From the NCBI GenBank assembly GCA_030849065.1, contig JASAON010001661.1, forward strand, positions 124,001 to 188,000: DNA of 64,000 nucleotides. The letters run 5' to 3'. The position numbers and the translations under genes were made by a program. This DNA is from Jaenimonas drosophilae (lineage: Eukaryota > Euglenozoa > Kinetoplastea > Trypanosomatida > Trypanosomatidae). The notes below the pieces were generated by a model. The model was not told the origin of the DNA. It did not search any database and worked only from the letters and a program-made list of their open reading frames with translations. This document shows, one piece after another, positions 29,029 to 38,923 of this stretch (positions within the stretch are counted from its first letter, which is position 1; each line of letters starts with the position of its first letter).

Positions 29029-30894
29029 CTAAGGTGAACGACGACCTTCACCTTCAATGGAGTCACTCCCTGACGCCATCTTCTCACTGTCTGGCTTGTC
29101 TGCGCACTGCAGCGTTGCCGTCATCTCCGCCAAAGACGCAACAGGCAGGGACGTACCCGACGGAGCAAAACCGCCGCTGGCGTGCCACACCGGCGAGGAA
29201 ATAGTCTCCAGCAACTGGCGCGACTCATTGCGAGCGGTAGCATTGAGGGTCAGCACAGCCATCCAAGGCGTCCATGCAAGGAAATGGGGAAAATCAGCCC
29301 GCTTCACCGGTCCAGCAAAGTGCCACACCAACGGAACCACCGCGTCACCCGGTGCTTGGCCCAGGCTCGCCGCCACAAAGGCACACCGAGGACGGTTGGA
29401 CAGCTTCCTGAGGCTCTTTGTCCCACAATCCACCTCCCTCCTCTGACGAAGTGTGAGCACGTGGTTCGACCGAGGTGTACCCACAGGCGTCATGGACCAG
29501 TCCATCTTCGCGGTGCCCTCCAACATGGAGGCAAAGGAGGGGAGCTGCTTCGTGTGGCTTCGATCAATCGATCCACCAAAGAGCTGAAGAAGGCCAGCTC
29601 GTTGTGAATGCTTGGAAATGACGGTGGCGATGCGGTTGTACGCATCCACATCAATGAGCCCCGCTGGGAGACCATAGGGAGCGTGGTCAGTCGTGGGTGC
29701 GTCGTCAGGATGGCCTTGAAGGCCGCTTTCACGGAGTGCCTCCAAGGACATGTTGCGCGCGGGCACGCCCTCTAGTGCCACCGCCGCCACTTCCCACCAA
29801 CGAAGAAAGAGATAGAGCGTTGATGTTACACTTTGGTCGCTGGTCCAGGCGCTGCCACCGCTAAATGGTAAATGGGCCGTCATGTACTTGCGTAGGAGTG
29901 GTATGTAGGTACGCAAAGCCCACACCCGTGCCACCATCACCCCCGTATTGAGGTAGCGAAATGGATTCGTTGGGGTCATGGAAACATCTCGCGACACGAA
30001 GGCATGGGCCTCTCCCCCCATCCACGTCCATGTATCAGTCACACCTCGTACATGCTCATAATCACGTCGGCAGTAGGACGCGTTAGACACCTGACGACGC
30101 ATGCAGTAGTTCTCTGCTGTGAAACGGATGGGGGCCATGCGCCAGCCAAGACGAATGTCGCGTGCGCAACCCGCCAAGTCTTCACGCGCAGCAGGGGACA
30201 ACGTCACGAAGGATTGGATGGCTAAGTAGGGGTCCAGCCCAACAAACATGGCGTCGTTGTCCATCAGCATCACCACATCCGAGTCCTTCAGACCCTCCTT
30301 CTCAATGTACGATAGAAGCAGCGCAAAGCGGCCAGGAAAGCTGAAGTCCTTCCAGCCCACACCAAGAATCTCTAGGCGTACACCAGAAACAGCAGCGCCA
30401 GCAACGGAGGCCGCCGTGAAGGCATCCACGGCAGTTGTGACGGTCAAAAAACGTACCTGCACAGGTGGTGCAGCAGCCAGAGCCTCTATACTCCTCTTGA
30501 TGCCAGGACCACGTGCCTCTGACAGCAACTTCAACAGCGTTCGATTAGGTGAAACGTGTCTAAAGCGATTCATGGACACATTAAGTCGATTGTGAAGCTT
30601 CACGTTGAGGTTGTTGTGTGGCGGCTGAGAAGTCATGGCAACACGGCAGGTGAGTGGGGCCACTTGGAGCATACCAACTCCTAGTCTGTGAGCACCATAG
30701 AGTAGGTTCTCACTGTTTCCCCACTCGGCGGCGTAGATGGGGCTAATCACAATCCAGAGACTGAGAAGTACCCCGGCAATCAGCAGCAGAGCTACCGCGG
30801 TGCATCCCACTCGTGCAGCCCTTCGACGGCGCGTCAGGAACGATGAGGATGGCTGTGGACGCTGTGGTCGATCAGCGGGCCTGCGAAAGTGCAT
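29029..30894 (-). CDS. Type II membrane glycosyltransferase-like protein, paralogue 2
   Basis: A 621-residue protein, upstream partner of the gene at 26488-28452 and clearly its paralogue. The Arg-rich N-terminus (TRRRRAARVG) precedes a membrane anchor at about 29-52. The stalk differs from paralogue 1, while the region from MNRFRHVSPNRTLL onward aligns throughout. The DND motif lies at 212-214 in VVMLMDNDAMFVG, followed by RYLNTGVMVARVW and WTSDQSVTSTLYL. After the identical core, the next 40 residues (NASYCRRDYEHVRG onward) differ strongly between the two, suggesting a specificity loop. A secretory-pathway glycosyltransferase is the likely role, with substrate unknown. Tandem duplication followed by partial sequence exchange explains the mosaic similarity. 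Confidence 0.78.
   Translation of the reverse strand: MHFRRPADRPQRPQPSSSFLTRRRRAARVGCTAVALLLIAGVLLSLWIVISPIYAAEWGNSENLLYGAHRLGVGMLQVAPLTCRVAMTSQPPHNNLNVKLHNRLNVSMNRFRHVSPNRTLLKLLSEARGPGIKRSIEALAAAPPVQVRFLTVTTAVDAFTAASVAGAAVSGVRLEILGVGWKDFSFPGRFALLLSYIEKEGLKDSDVVMLMDNDAMFVGLDPYLAIQSFVTLSPAAREDLAGCARDIRLGWRMAPIRFTAENYCMRRQVSNASYCRRDYEHVRGVTDTWTWMGGEAHAFVSRDVSMTPTNPFRYLNTGVMVARVWALRTYIPLLRKYMTAHLPFSGGSAWTSDQSVTSTLYLFLRWWEVAAVALEGVPARNMSLEALRESGLQGHPDDAPTTDHAPYGLPAGLIDVDAYNRIATVISKHSQRAGLLQLFGGSIDRSHTKQLPSFASMLEGTAKMDWSMTPVGTPRSNHVLTLRQRREVDCGTKSLRKLSNRPRCAFVAASLGQAPGDAVVPLVWHFAGPVKRADFPHFLAWTPWMAVLTLNATARNESRQLLETISSPVWHASGGFAPSGTSLPVASLAEMTATLQCADKPDSEKMASGSDSIEGEGRRSP
30089..30410. repeat. 322-bp block identical to 27488-27809 (copy 2)
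   Basis: Second copy of the identical block. The offset of 2601 bases corresponds to the paralogue spacing. Third positions are identical too, while the flanks of the same genes differ, which points to recent gene conversion. Confidence 0.9.
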
Positions 30895-31211
30895 TAATGA
30901 GAAATGAGTGTGATGTGCACGCGCTCAACGTTGATCTGAAGCACACGTCAGTGTGAATGGATGATGGCAAGTAGAAGAAGAGATCGGGATGAACGAGGTT
31001 CATATATACTTGTGGTACCGCATATGGTAGCGGAGGGCAGCAACACAGGAGTGATTGTGGAGGGGGGGAGGGGGGAGTGAGGGTTTGGATAGCTCCACGT
31101 CAGCGGCATAGTTGTTCTCCATAACTCTGAATGTCAGCGGGTATACGATGTATGGTCCCTCAGCCCAACACAGTCGCTAGGCCTGCATGAAGCACGTGTA
31201 GTCTAATGTTT
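30895..31211. other. Intergenic region
   Basis: Contains a G-rich run (31061-31079; C-rich on the minus strand) and a likely acceptor with AG at 30936-30935 after CTCTTCTTCTACTTGCC (about 30970-30988). That is only about 40 bases before the ATG at 30894. No gene. Confidence 0.5.
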
Positions 31212-31871
31212 CTACACCTCCTCGCGGTACCGCCGCCCTGCATCCTGGACCGTTGCACGTGTGGATTCGTTGGCGGTGCCTTCGTTATCATGCGCAAAGA
31301 GGTCAGGGCGTTGACGGTTGTACCAGCGAACGTTGGCCAGCCTTCGCCACGCTGGAAGCTGCATGAACTCCGTAATGAAGGTGAGCCAAAACATGAGAAC
31401 GCCAATAAAGAGATAGAAGGCAAGAAAGCCGACTTGCACGTTGAAGTGTTGGCAGCATGCGTCGCAGTTAAGACTCGATGACGGACTCCAGCGCTGAATC
31501 ACCACCGCCATCCAAATGATCTCCCACACGAGATACAGCAGGTAAATGGCAATGCAGGGGTCGAAGAGAACCAAGGGGAGGTACTTCACATTCAGGTCGA
31601 TGCCATGATGAATGAGCCGCCGTGTGTTGGCCATGACCGCCACCGCAAAGATCATGTTGACGAAGCAGTGTAGCATGCCCAAGCCCGACCACCGCTGAAG
31701 TTCTGAGCTGCAGTCGTTGGCGAGAAGCACGGCGAAGCTCCAGACGAGGAGGGCCCCGTTGATCACGACGTTGAAGAGGGAGAAGAGAGCGGAGGGACGA
31801 TCATCTGGGAACAAGGTTGTCCCACACTTTGAGAATGTTCGGTAGAACTGCGAACCTGCCGACGTGAACAT
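31212..31871 (-). CDS. Four-helix membrane protein of unknown function
   Basis: A 219-residue protein from the ATG complementing 31869-31871; the longer frame starts at GTG. Hydrophobic segments at about 29-51, 63-82, 97-126 and 146-168 suggest four membrane spans with a short N-terminus and a hydrophilic C-terminal tail of about 50 residues. A cysteine cluster (NCDACC) lies in the loop before the last span. The pattern resembles small tetraspan proteins of kinetoplastids, but I recognise no family. It lies 317 bases upstream of the glycosyltransferase-like pair. A functional link is not implied. Confidence 0.7.
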   Translation of the reverse strand: MFTSAGSQFYRTFSKCGTTLFPDDRPSALFSLFNVVINGALLVWSFAVLLANDCSSELQRWSGLGMLHCFVNMIFAVAVMANTRRLIHHGIDLNVKYLPLVLFDPCIAIYLLYLVWEIIWMAVVIQRWSPSSSLNCDACCQHFNVQVGFLAFYLFIGVLMFWLTFITEFMQLPAWRRLANVRWYNRQRPDLFAHDNEGTANESTRATVQDAGRRYREEV

Positions 31872-32314
31872 ATCTTGTACAGCCAAACACCTAAGTGAGT
31901 GGCTACAACTACAAAACCTAACTAGCTTACCCACTAATAGCGCACGCTCCTCCCTCCTTCCTTGGGAGAGCAGAGCTCCACTACGAGCACAAGCGGAACG
32001 AAGTCGTCACGCCTTTCACGCCAAAATCCAACACGTGTGAAAGACCAACATGTGAAGAGTGAAGAGTGAAGAGTGTGTCTGAAGCATCAAGGAAGTGTCG
32101 GTGCTCCCACAAGTGTACAAAGCATGAGCACAAGCGCGGTGTAGGATGTGTGTGCGTGTGTGTGTGGATAACAGTTAGTTCGGTGAGTTGTTAGTGAAGA
32201 AACCCAGTTTGGGCATGTACGACTGGTGAGATGCTGCGTGTGAGGCACACACACACACATCCACTAATACCAGGAGATACACTTACCCTACCACCAGCCT
32301 TCACGGAGAGGTCC
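31872..32314. other. Intergenic region
   Basis: Contains a small direct repeat of GAAGAGT/GAAGAGTG near 32056-32075 (CTTCACTCTTCACTCTTCAC on the minus strand, a plausible splice tract) and a TG run near 32150-32165. No gene. Confidence 0.5.
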
Positions 32315-35300
32315 TCAACGCTTGCGGTTAGAGCGCATCTCGTGCTGTGGATTGCGCTTGCGCACCTCCATGGCACGCTTCTTCGCACGCATCTTGTTGG
32401 CAAAGGGGATGGCCTTCTTCGTCTGTTGCACCGTCTTGATCTTGGCGCGGCGTACGGCTTCTGCCCAGTCAGCCGCCGAGATCTCCCGATTGGCGTCGAT
32501 GCGGCTGGCCACGTCCTCCCCTGTTGCTACCTTGGTGCCAAAGAGCTCCTCCAGTTGTTCTTCAGCCTTCTTCTGGAGCTCCACGTTGCGCGCCATGGAC
32601 CGGCGCTTTGACTTCTCCTCCCGTGTGAGCTCCTCCTCCGGGAGCTCCGTCTGGTTCATGGGGTCGTTATACTGCATCGCGGTCTTCTCCACGGTGGTGT
32701 ACTTGGCATCAATGAGCGTGTTGGGAAAATCCACCTGCGGGTGCGTACTCACGGCGTACATGGGAACGTCATGAGGGAAGAGGCTACCACGTTTGGCGCG
32801 CTTGAGCAGCTTCCACCCGCCAATGTGCTGCCATCGCATCGTGGAGTGCTGGCTCACACGGTGGCGATCTCCGTAGAAGCGACGGTACACTCGGCCCGTG
32901 ATGAGGGAGCCCTCTGGGGTGCAGAAGTCTGCCTGAACCTTTCCGCGGCAGGTTGGGTCGCGCACGATGCGGAGGTACTTGCTCGATTGCTTGGAAACAC
33001 GTTGACGTATCTCCCCCAACTCCTCACGCACCACGAGCATCTCCGACGGGGACAGGGGCCGCTGACGTTGATAGCCTGCATCCACAAAGGAGCGGTTGTA
33101 CTTGTGTGTGGCTGGTGGGTACTGAAGGGGAAAGATGAGCTTGTTGTGGCGCTGGGGCGAGGTGGATTGAAGACGGGGTGTGGTCGTTGGCATGTGGCCC
33201 AACTCTCCGGTACTCGTAGCCCCATCCACACCACCTGCCAATGATGTTGTGGATGGCGATTGCAACATGTGTGCTGCACTGCCGCCAGCAGCCTCGGCTG
33301 TAGGCGCGTCACTCGTGGCGGGACTGAGCTTGGGCGGGGCACCCGTCTCGGGCCGGTGGAGCGCCTCCTCACTCAGGCGCTCGAACACCACATCCTTCAG
33401 GGCCATGGAAGATTGGTAAAGCTCCTGCTGCTGTGCATCACGTGCGGCCGTGGCCTCGGCCTCGGCCTGCTTCTTTTGTGCCTCTCGCCGCTCCGCCCGC
33501 TCCGGCACCAACTCATTCCGTGCCACAATGAGATAGCTAACTGGTTCGATGCCTACCTTCAGTGGGAGGTGCCGGGCCCAGACCTCAATGAATGTGGAGC
33601 GGTATTGTGCTTCGGTGCTGCAGATGCGCATCCGCTTGCGCTTCACACCAGATTTGCAGTGGCGGAGTGGGCAGCGTCCCTCGTGGGGGCATGGACCAAT
33701 GATGGTTGGCTGCCAATCCCACAGGCCAACCTCCTTCTCCTCCAGCAACGTGTCCCTGGCTTCCATGAGGAGATTAAAGTTGGTGAGATTCGCGAACTCC
33801 ACGAGGACGAGAACGCCCTTCGTCATTTTCCAAAGCTGCTGAATGGCGCGTTTGCGGCTGGCGGCGTCTGCCAACTCACTCAACGAGTAGGCCGCCACAA
33901 CCAAGTCGTGCTGGATGAGCTCATCCTCGGGGAGGAGATAGCGGCTCCACGTGACGTTGGGTACGTCATCGTGGAGGACCATGGTTCCAATCTCCATCAT
34001 CCCGGGGCTTGGCTCAATGGCACGGATCTCCTGCAGCGGCTGAAGACGTCGATGCGCACGACGTTGTGCCGTATCCTCCTCCAAATCCACGAATTTTTCC
34101 CACCAGGTTCGAGAGTCCTTCGCGGATGATGATGCTGATCCATCCATCTCCTCCTCGCCATCCATCACATCCTCTGGATCCTCCGCCTTCGCACTGGCCT
34201 CCCCCAACGCATCTCCACCTTCCCACTCCGACCCATCCACCAAATCGCGGTGACGTGCGTGGGCCTCTTGGCGAAGGCGGTGTTTCTTTGCCGTTGCCGC
34301 CGACGACGCCACCTGCGCAATCTCCTTCCGCAACGCAACGGGCAAATCTGCCGGGTCCACCTCACCACGCTCGAGTAGGGCCGCCACCGCCATGAAGCGC
34401 GCCTTCTTCTGCTCATCGTTGTTCCGCTCCAGCCGCTTCAAGTCATAGCGGAGCTCTGCGAGCTGGTGGCCCTGTGAGCTCGTGTTGCCCGTCATGGTCT
34501 GTCGCAGTGAGCGATAGAGCGGGTAGGCCAAACTTCCGGGGTCGTAGACCTCCTTCGCCACAAGCATGGCCGTGCCGGTGCCCGCACCAAAGTCCAGCAT
34601 CGTCTTGGGCACGAAGTGAGGGAGTTGTTTGCTGAGCTCAAACAGGACGCGATGCATGCCAGCGTACATGGCGGCACCACGAAAGAGGAAGTAGCCAATC
34701 GCATCGTCGGTGGAGTACAAGACAGAGCGGCTCGCCACAGCGTTGGCAACGGCCAACTGCCGCTGGAACTTGATGAGCCGCTGACGAATCTTCGATCGCA
34801 ACTTCGCCTGCGACTGTTTATCGTGAAGACGCAGCTCCTTGAAGTTTTCACCGCGCTCCGTTCGCTCAAAGAGCTCGCGCTTCTTTTGGTTTAGCGTGTC
34901 GGGCTCCCCATCAGGAATCATCGCTGCGGCACTCGTCGTCCGTCGGCTCAGCGGCTTCTCCTCGCGGTTGCGGTACTCAATAATGGGCACGATCTCACGC
35001 AAACACTGGCGGATGAGGCCCTTATCCTTGAGGCGGAACACCTTCATGAAGGCCGCCTGCATCGACGGCGACATTACCACCACGCCGGGGCTCATGTCGC
35101 AAAAGTCATCCCGCACCGCCCACTGACGCATCGCGGGCCGGCGCCTGCACATCTTCTTGAGGCTGCTGTACTCGTAGCTCATCTTGCCTGCCACATCCAC
35201 CACGCGAATACGCCGACGGCCGTGGCGCATCTTGGCGCTAAACTGCCGCCACGTCTCTTTGCCCGCGAGGGAGCGGCTGGAGCCGGCGGCCTGCCCAGAC

Positions 35301-35443
35301 TCGCCTGGCTGATGCAGGGCGGCCTCCAGAGGCACAGAGCTCCCCACTCCACGTCGAGAGCTCCACATTGGCTGAGTTTGTGAGGATCCGATGATGGCTG
35401 CCCGGGTTGCCACCCTCGCCGACCGGCCTACCGACTTAAGCAT
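32315..35443 (-). CDS. RSM22: Rsm22/METTL17-type mitochondrial small-subunit assembly factor
   Basis: A 1042-residue protein. The N-terminus (MLKSVGRSARVATRAAIIG) is basic and free of acidic residues, fitting mitochondrial import. The methyltransferase-like domain starts near residue 230 and shows the AdoMet loop LDFGAGTGTAM (about 280), AIEPSPGMMEIG, and the LVVAAYSLSEL strand. The family's iron-sulfur signature follows at about 580-610: CPHEGRCPLRHC and, after a basic stretch, RIC, four cysteines placed as in METTL17/Rsm22. A YLIVARNE strand ends the core. About 380 C-terminal residues are additional to yeast and human proteins. The last 180 are helical and strongly basic, ending RNPQHEMRSNRKR, suggesting rRNA binding. 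The protein acts in mitoribosomal small-subunit maturation in other eukaryotes. A low-complexity acidic insert lies near 420-450. Confidence 0.9.
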   Translation of the reverse strand: MLKSVGRSARVATRAAIIGSSQTQPMWSSRRGVGSSVPLEAALHQPGESGQAAGSSRSLAGKETWRQFSAKMRHGRRRIRVVDVAGKMSYEYSSLKKMCRRRPAMRQWAVRDDFCDMSPGVVVMSPSMQAAFMKVFRLKDKGLIRQCLREIVPIIEYRNREEKPLSRRTTSAAAMIPDGEPDTLNQKKRELFERTERGENFKELRLHDKQSQAKLRSKIRQRLIKFQRQLAVANAVASRSVLYSTDDAIGYFLFRGAAMYAGMHRVLFELSKQLPHFVPKTMLDFGAGTGTAMLVAKEVYDPGSLAYPLYRSLRQTMTGNTSSQGHQLAELRYDLKRLERNNDEQKKARFMAVAALLERGEVDPADLPVALRKEIAQVASSAATAKKHRLRQEAHARHRDLVDGSEWEGGDALGEASAKAEDPEDVMDGEEEMDGSASSSAKDSRTWWEKFVDLEEDTAQRRAHRRLQPLQEIRAIEPSPGMMEIGTMVLHDDVPNVTWSRYLLPEDELIQHDLVVAAYSLSELADAASRKRAIQQLWKMTKGVLVLVEFANLTNFNLLMEARDTLLEEKEVGLWDWQPTIIGPCPHEGRCPLRHCKSGVKRKRMRICSTEAQYRSTFIEVWARHLPLKVGIEPVSYLIVARNELVPERAERREAQKKQAEAEATAARDAQQQELYQSSMALKDVVFERLSEEALHRPETGAPPKLSPATSDAPTAEAAGGSAAHMLQSPSTTSLAGGVDGATSTGELGHMPTTTPRLQSTSPQRHNKLIFPLQYPPATHKYNRSFVDAGYQRQRPLSPSEMLVVREELGEIRQRVSKQSSKYLRIVRDPTCRGKVQADFCTPEGSLITGRVYRRFYGDRHRVSQHSTMRWQHIGGWKLLKRAKRGSLFPHDVPMYAVSTHPQVDFPNTLIDAKYTTVEKTAMQYNDPMNQTELPEEELTREEKSKRRSMARNVELQKKAEEQLEELFGTKVATGEDVASRIDANREISAADWAEAVRRAKIKTVQQTKKAIPFANKMRAKKRAMEVRKRNPQHEMRSNRKR

Positions 35444-36616
35444 CGCAACGGAAACGAGTGATGGCGCGTCTGGGAATATGAGCTAATGTAGAAGGAAAAT
35501 TATGTGTGTATCTGTGAGTAGCAAGGTTGGTCGTACTGTTCCAGGTGGGCCTCCTACGAGCGTGTGGCAGCTCTCTTCTTCGTTGGAAGAGAGAAGGAGC
35601 GATGGTGGCCTCCTGCACGAGGACGGGTGGGCCAACTACAGTAGAGAGGGCACAAGATTCCCTCAACGAAGCTACCATGAAGTACGTACAACAACAACAA
35701 CAACAACAATGCAGTAAGAGAAAAAAAGAGATAGATGTATGCGTAGCATAACGTATTTTGGATGGAGTCAGTGAATGCATCTGGAGTACAACACCACAAG
35801 ATGGATGAAGACGAATGCGTGAAGAAGCACATAAACACGTTGATGGGTCTTCCTACACGGCAGGTTCCGAACCTTGCTAGGAGCATCGAGAAGCGGAACC
35901 CCGAATACACTTGTTTGATGGATGAAGATGAATAGTGAAGCGCCGGATGTGTGTGTGTGTGTGTTTGTAGGAGAAGCACATCCGTCATGTGGCTTCCTTC
36001 GAGATTAACACCCCGCACCACCACAGCCTCACCAGAGACAAGCCGTGCATCATTCCTGCGCCGAAGATGCACGCAAACATGGAAAGAAAAGAAAAAAGAG
36101 AATCCGGCATCATCGTTATCGGTGGGGAGATGGAAGATGGAAGGAGCGAGGTCGATATCTCCGCATCTGCTGCGTCGTGGTGGCCGACGGCAATGGCCGT
36201 TATGCGCGACGCAACGCGTGCAGAGGTGCTTCATTCGTACATATTAAGCCTGCCAAACACGAAAAAAAAAAATTCATCAGAGAGAAGCAAAAACACTCCG
36301 ATACCATCTTCATCTCCCCCCTCTGCCCAACTCCATCATCGCCCACACCACCGCCACTGCGCATTAAGGAAACGTCTTAGTCGCTGGGCGGTCGGGGGTC
36401 GAAGCTGCAACTAGCGGCAGTAGCGGGAGAGCGCGCATGTACTTGTGATGGAGCAGGAAAGAGGGGGAGAGGGGGGGAATCCTCATATGAAGAGCCTCCG
36501 CCATCACCTCCTCACCACACGAAAGCGCAAACAAAGCTTGTGTTCTTTTCACTTTTTTTTTGATGTGATGGGGGCCCACCAGTGAGTACCCGACCATCAC
36601 CACGGCATCCAGCCAC
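35444..36616. other. Intergenic region, about 1.2 kb
   Basis: No gene supported. Holds an ACA run (35688-35709), a TG run near 35948-35965 and several minus-strand T-rich tracts (near 36080-36095, 36262-36272 and 36550-36562). The 226-codon minus frame at 35554-36234 is rich in His, Thr, Cys and Leu runs from repeats and lacks conserved-looking blocks. Confidence 0.5.
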
Positions 36617-38272
36617 CTACTTCTTCAGCTGCATGAAGAAGTCGTTGCCCTTGTCGTCCACAACAATGAAGGCGGGGAAGTTCTCCACCTGAATGCGCCA
36701 CACCGCCTCCATTCCCAGCTCGGCCATATCGAGGCACTCAACCTTCCTGATGCAGTTGGATGCGAGTACGGCAGCAGGTCCGCCAATGCTGCCAAGGTAG
36801 AAGCCGCCATGTTTGTGGCAGGCATCAGTCACCATCTTGCTGCGGTTGCCCTTGGCCAACATGATCATGGAGCCACCAACGGCCTGGAACTGATCCACAA
36901 AGACGTCCATGCGTCCGGCAGTGGTGGGGCCGAAGCTGCCCGAAGGAAGACCCTTGGGCTGCTTGGCAGGGCCGGCGTAGTAGACGGGATGATCCATCAT
37001 GTACTGCGGCATGGGCTTGCCAGCTTCGAGCATCTCGCGAATGCGGGCGTGGGCGATGTCGCGCGCGACGATGATGGTGCCGGTGAGGCTGAGGCGCGTC
37101 TTAACGGGGTACTTGCTGAGCTCCGCGAGGACCTCCTTCATGGGGCGGTTGAGGTTTACCTCCACGGGTGGCACCTTGAGCAGCTGATCCTCCTGGATGT
37201 CGGGCATGAACTTGGCCGGGTCCGTCTCGAGCTCCTCGAGCCACACACCTTCGCGATTAATCTTGCCGAAGGCCTGGCGGTCGGCGCTGCACGAGACGCC
37301 GATGCCAATCGGGCAGCTAGCGCCGTGGCGAGGCATGCGGATGACGCGCGCATCGTGGGCGAAGTACTTCCCGCCGAATTGCGCCCCCATGCCAATTTCT
37401 TGGCAAATCTTCATCACCTCCTTCTCCAGCTCCACGTCGCGGTACGTGTATACGCCCTCGGGGTCGGGCTTCGTCGGGAGATCGTCGTAGTAGTGGCAGG
37501 AGCCGTACTTCACCATCTTCAGCGTCATTTCCGCACTCGTGCCGCCAATCACAACGGAGATGTGGTAGGGTGGGCAGGCAGCCGTGCCCAACGTTGCCAA
37601 CTTATCCTGCAAAAACTTTCGCAGCGACTTCGGGTTGAGCACCGACTTGGTCTCTTGGAAGAGGTAGGACTTGTTGGCGGAGCCGCCACCCTTGGCCACA
37701 AACATGAAGCTGTACTCCATCCCCTTGGTCGCGTAGAGATCAATCTGGGCGGGGAGGTTGGTGCCGGTGTTCTTCTCATCGTACATGCTGAGTGGCACAT
37801 TCTGGCTGAAGCGCAGATTGCGCTCCTGGAAGGTATCAAAGACACCACGGCTGAGGGCCTCTTCGTCGTTGCCCGCCACCATCACCTGCTCGCCACGATA
37901 GCCCGCGATGATGGCCGTGCCGGTGTCTTGGCAGCCGGGAAGCACGCGTGCGGCGGAGATGTTGGCGTTCTTGAGAAGCTGAAGCGCCACAAAGCGATCA
38001 TTATCGCTCGCCTCGGGGTCGTCGAAGATCTTGCGGAGGCAGGCAAGGTGGGATGGTCGGAGGAGGTGCTCTACATCATCAAAGGCCGTCTTGGAGAGGA
38101 GCTGAAGTGCCTCGGGCTGCACCTTGAGGAGCTCGGGGAGGCCAGAGCCTGGCTTCACGACGGAGACGAAGTCCTTCGTGAGAAGGCGGTACTTCGTCTC
38201 GGAGTGGCCAACCTTGGGGACGAGTGGGATGTACTTGAAGTTGGCCCGTGAGGCCCATGATCGACGAAACAT
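36617..38272 (-). CDS. Class I (iron-sulfur) fumarate hydratase
   Basis: A 551-residue enzyme that hydrates fumarate to malate, of the oxygen-sensitive [4Fe-4S] class found in kinetoplastids and many bacteria, unrelated to the class II enzyme of animals. The three cluster cysteines are visible in [21 protein letters not shown] and [11 protein letters not shown]. The alpha region (to about residue 370) and the beta region ([36 protein letters not shown]) are fused as usual. The ATG at 38272 is chosen: the open frame extends 171 codons further, but that part is His/Thr-rich spacer translation. The start [14 protein letters not shown] is basic and would serve as a mitochondrial signal, so this is more likely the mitochondrial than the cytosolic isoform; that is inference. 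Confidence 0.95.
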   Translation of the reverse strand: MFRRSWASRANFKYIPLVPKVGHSETKYRLLTKDFVSVVKPGSGLPELLKVQPEALQLLSKTAFDDVEHLLRPSHLACLRKIFDDPEASDNDRFVALQLLKNANISAARVLPGCQDTGTAIIAGYRGEQVMVAGNDEEALSRGVFDTFQERNLRFSQNVPLSMYDEKNTGTNLPAQIDLYATKGMEYSFMFVAKGGGSANKSYLFQETKSVLNPKSLRKFLQDKLATLGTAACPPYHISVVIGGTSAEMTLKMVKYGSCHYYDDLPTKPDPEGVYTYRDVELEKEVMKICQEIGMGAQFGGKYFAHDARVIRMPRHGASCPIGIGVSCSADRQAFGKINREGVWLEELETDPAKFMPDIQEDQLLKVPPVEVNLNRPMKEVLAELSKYPVKTRLSLTGTIIVARDIAHARIREMLEAGKPMPQYMMDHPVYYAGPAKQPKGLPSGSFGPTTAGRMDVFVDQFQAVGGSMIMLAKGNRSKMVTDACHKHGGFYLGSIGGPAAVLASNCIRKVECLDMAELGMEAVWRIQVENFPAFIVVDDKGNDFFMQLKK

Positions 38273-38923
38273 CTTTGTGTGTGTCTGAGTGAGAGAGAGA
38301 GATGCTGTGTGTGTGTGGGGTGGGGCGCCGGTGAAGCAGGTGGGGATATGGTTGCCACCAAAAACAAGAGTTATGTAGAGAGTAGGAGGAGAAAAGAGAT
38401 GGAGGAGGATAGTGTATGGCGGTATCGAAGTGGTTGTCTGAGTGCTCACTACTGGGGTTAAGGATGTGTGTAGGGCAGACTGAGTATATATGAAAGGTGT
38501 GTATGTGTGTGTGTGTGTGCTGAAGAGTAGCAGCTGATGCGTAGCAAAGGAAGGGGCGAGAAGGGGAGCAGCAGATGGAGTGAAGCAGAGGCCATCATTG
38601 ATGAGATGAAGTCGGCAGAGAAGAGGAGCTCTTCCACGGCAGCAGATCCAACGAAGATTGGGCGGAGAGCACGGCTCTCCCGCTATTCCTGAGGTCAGGG
38701 AGAAGGAACACTCCCAAATACATCGCTCAAGGTGCGCTTTACACCAATGAAGATGGTGAGTATGTGCAACACCACAACACATCATCGCCTTTCATCCAGG
38801 TAGCACAAGCCCACCCATCAAGCAAGAGAGGCGAAAGCTACGCGCGCACACACACACGTACACCAACCAACTACAAAACTCACCCATACGACGCACGTAA
38901 ACAGGCAGGTACCTACTTCAAGA
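38273..38923. other. Intergenic region upstream of fumarase
   Basis: TG/TC-rich 5'UTR. A minus-strand tract CCTCCTCCATCTCTTTTCTCC (about 38388-38410) is the most plausible splice signal for fumarase. TG run near 38500-38520. No gene. Confidence 0.5.

Noticed and set aside
35554..36234. Minus-strand frame of 226 codons between Rsm22 and fumarase
   Set aside because: Built of Thr-His, Leu and Phe runs from CA, CAA and T-tract repeats, with no block that looks conserved.
36809..38251. Open plus-strand frame of 480 codons
   Set aside because: Exact antisense of the fumarase gene; His/Leu/Val-rich composition is the complement of its codons and it opposes the cluster direction.
38273..38785. 171-codon N-terminal extension of fumarase
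   Set aside because: Rich in His/Thr/Pro from CA-rich UTR and unlike any fumarase N-terminus; the ATG at 38272 gives the normal length and a targeting-like start.
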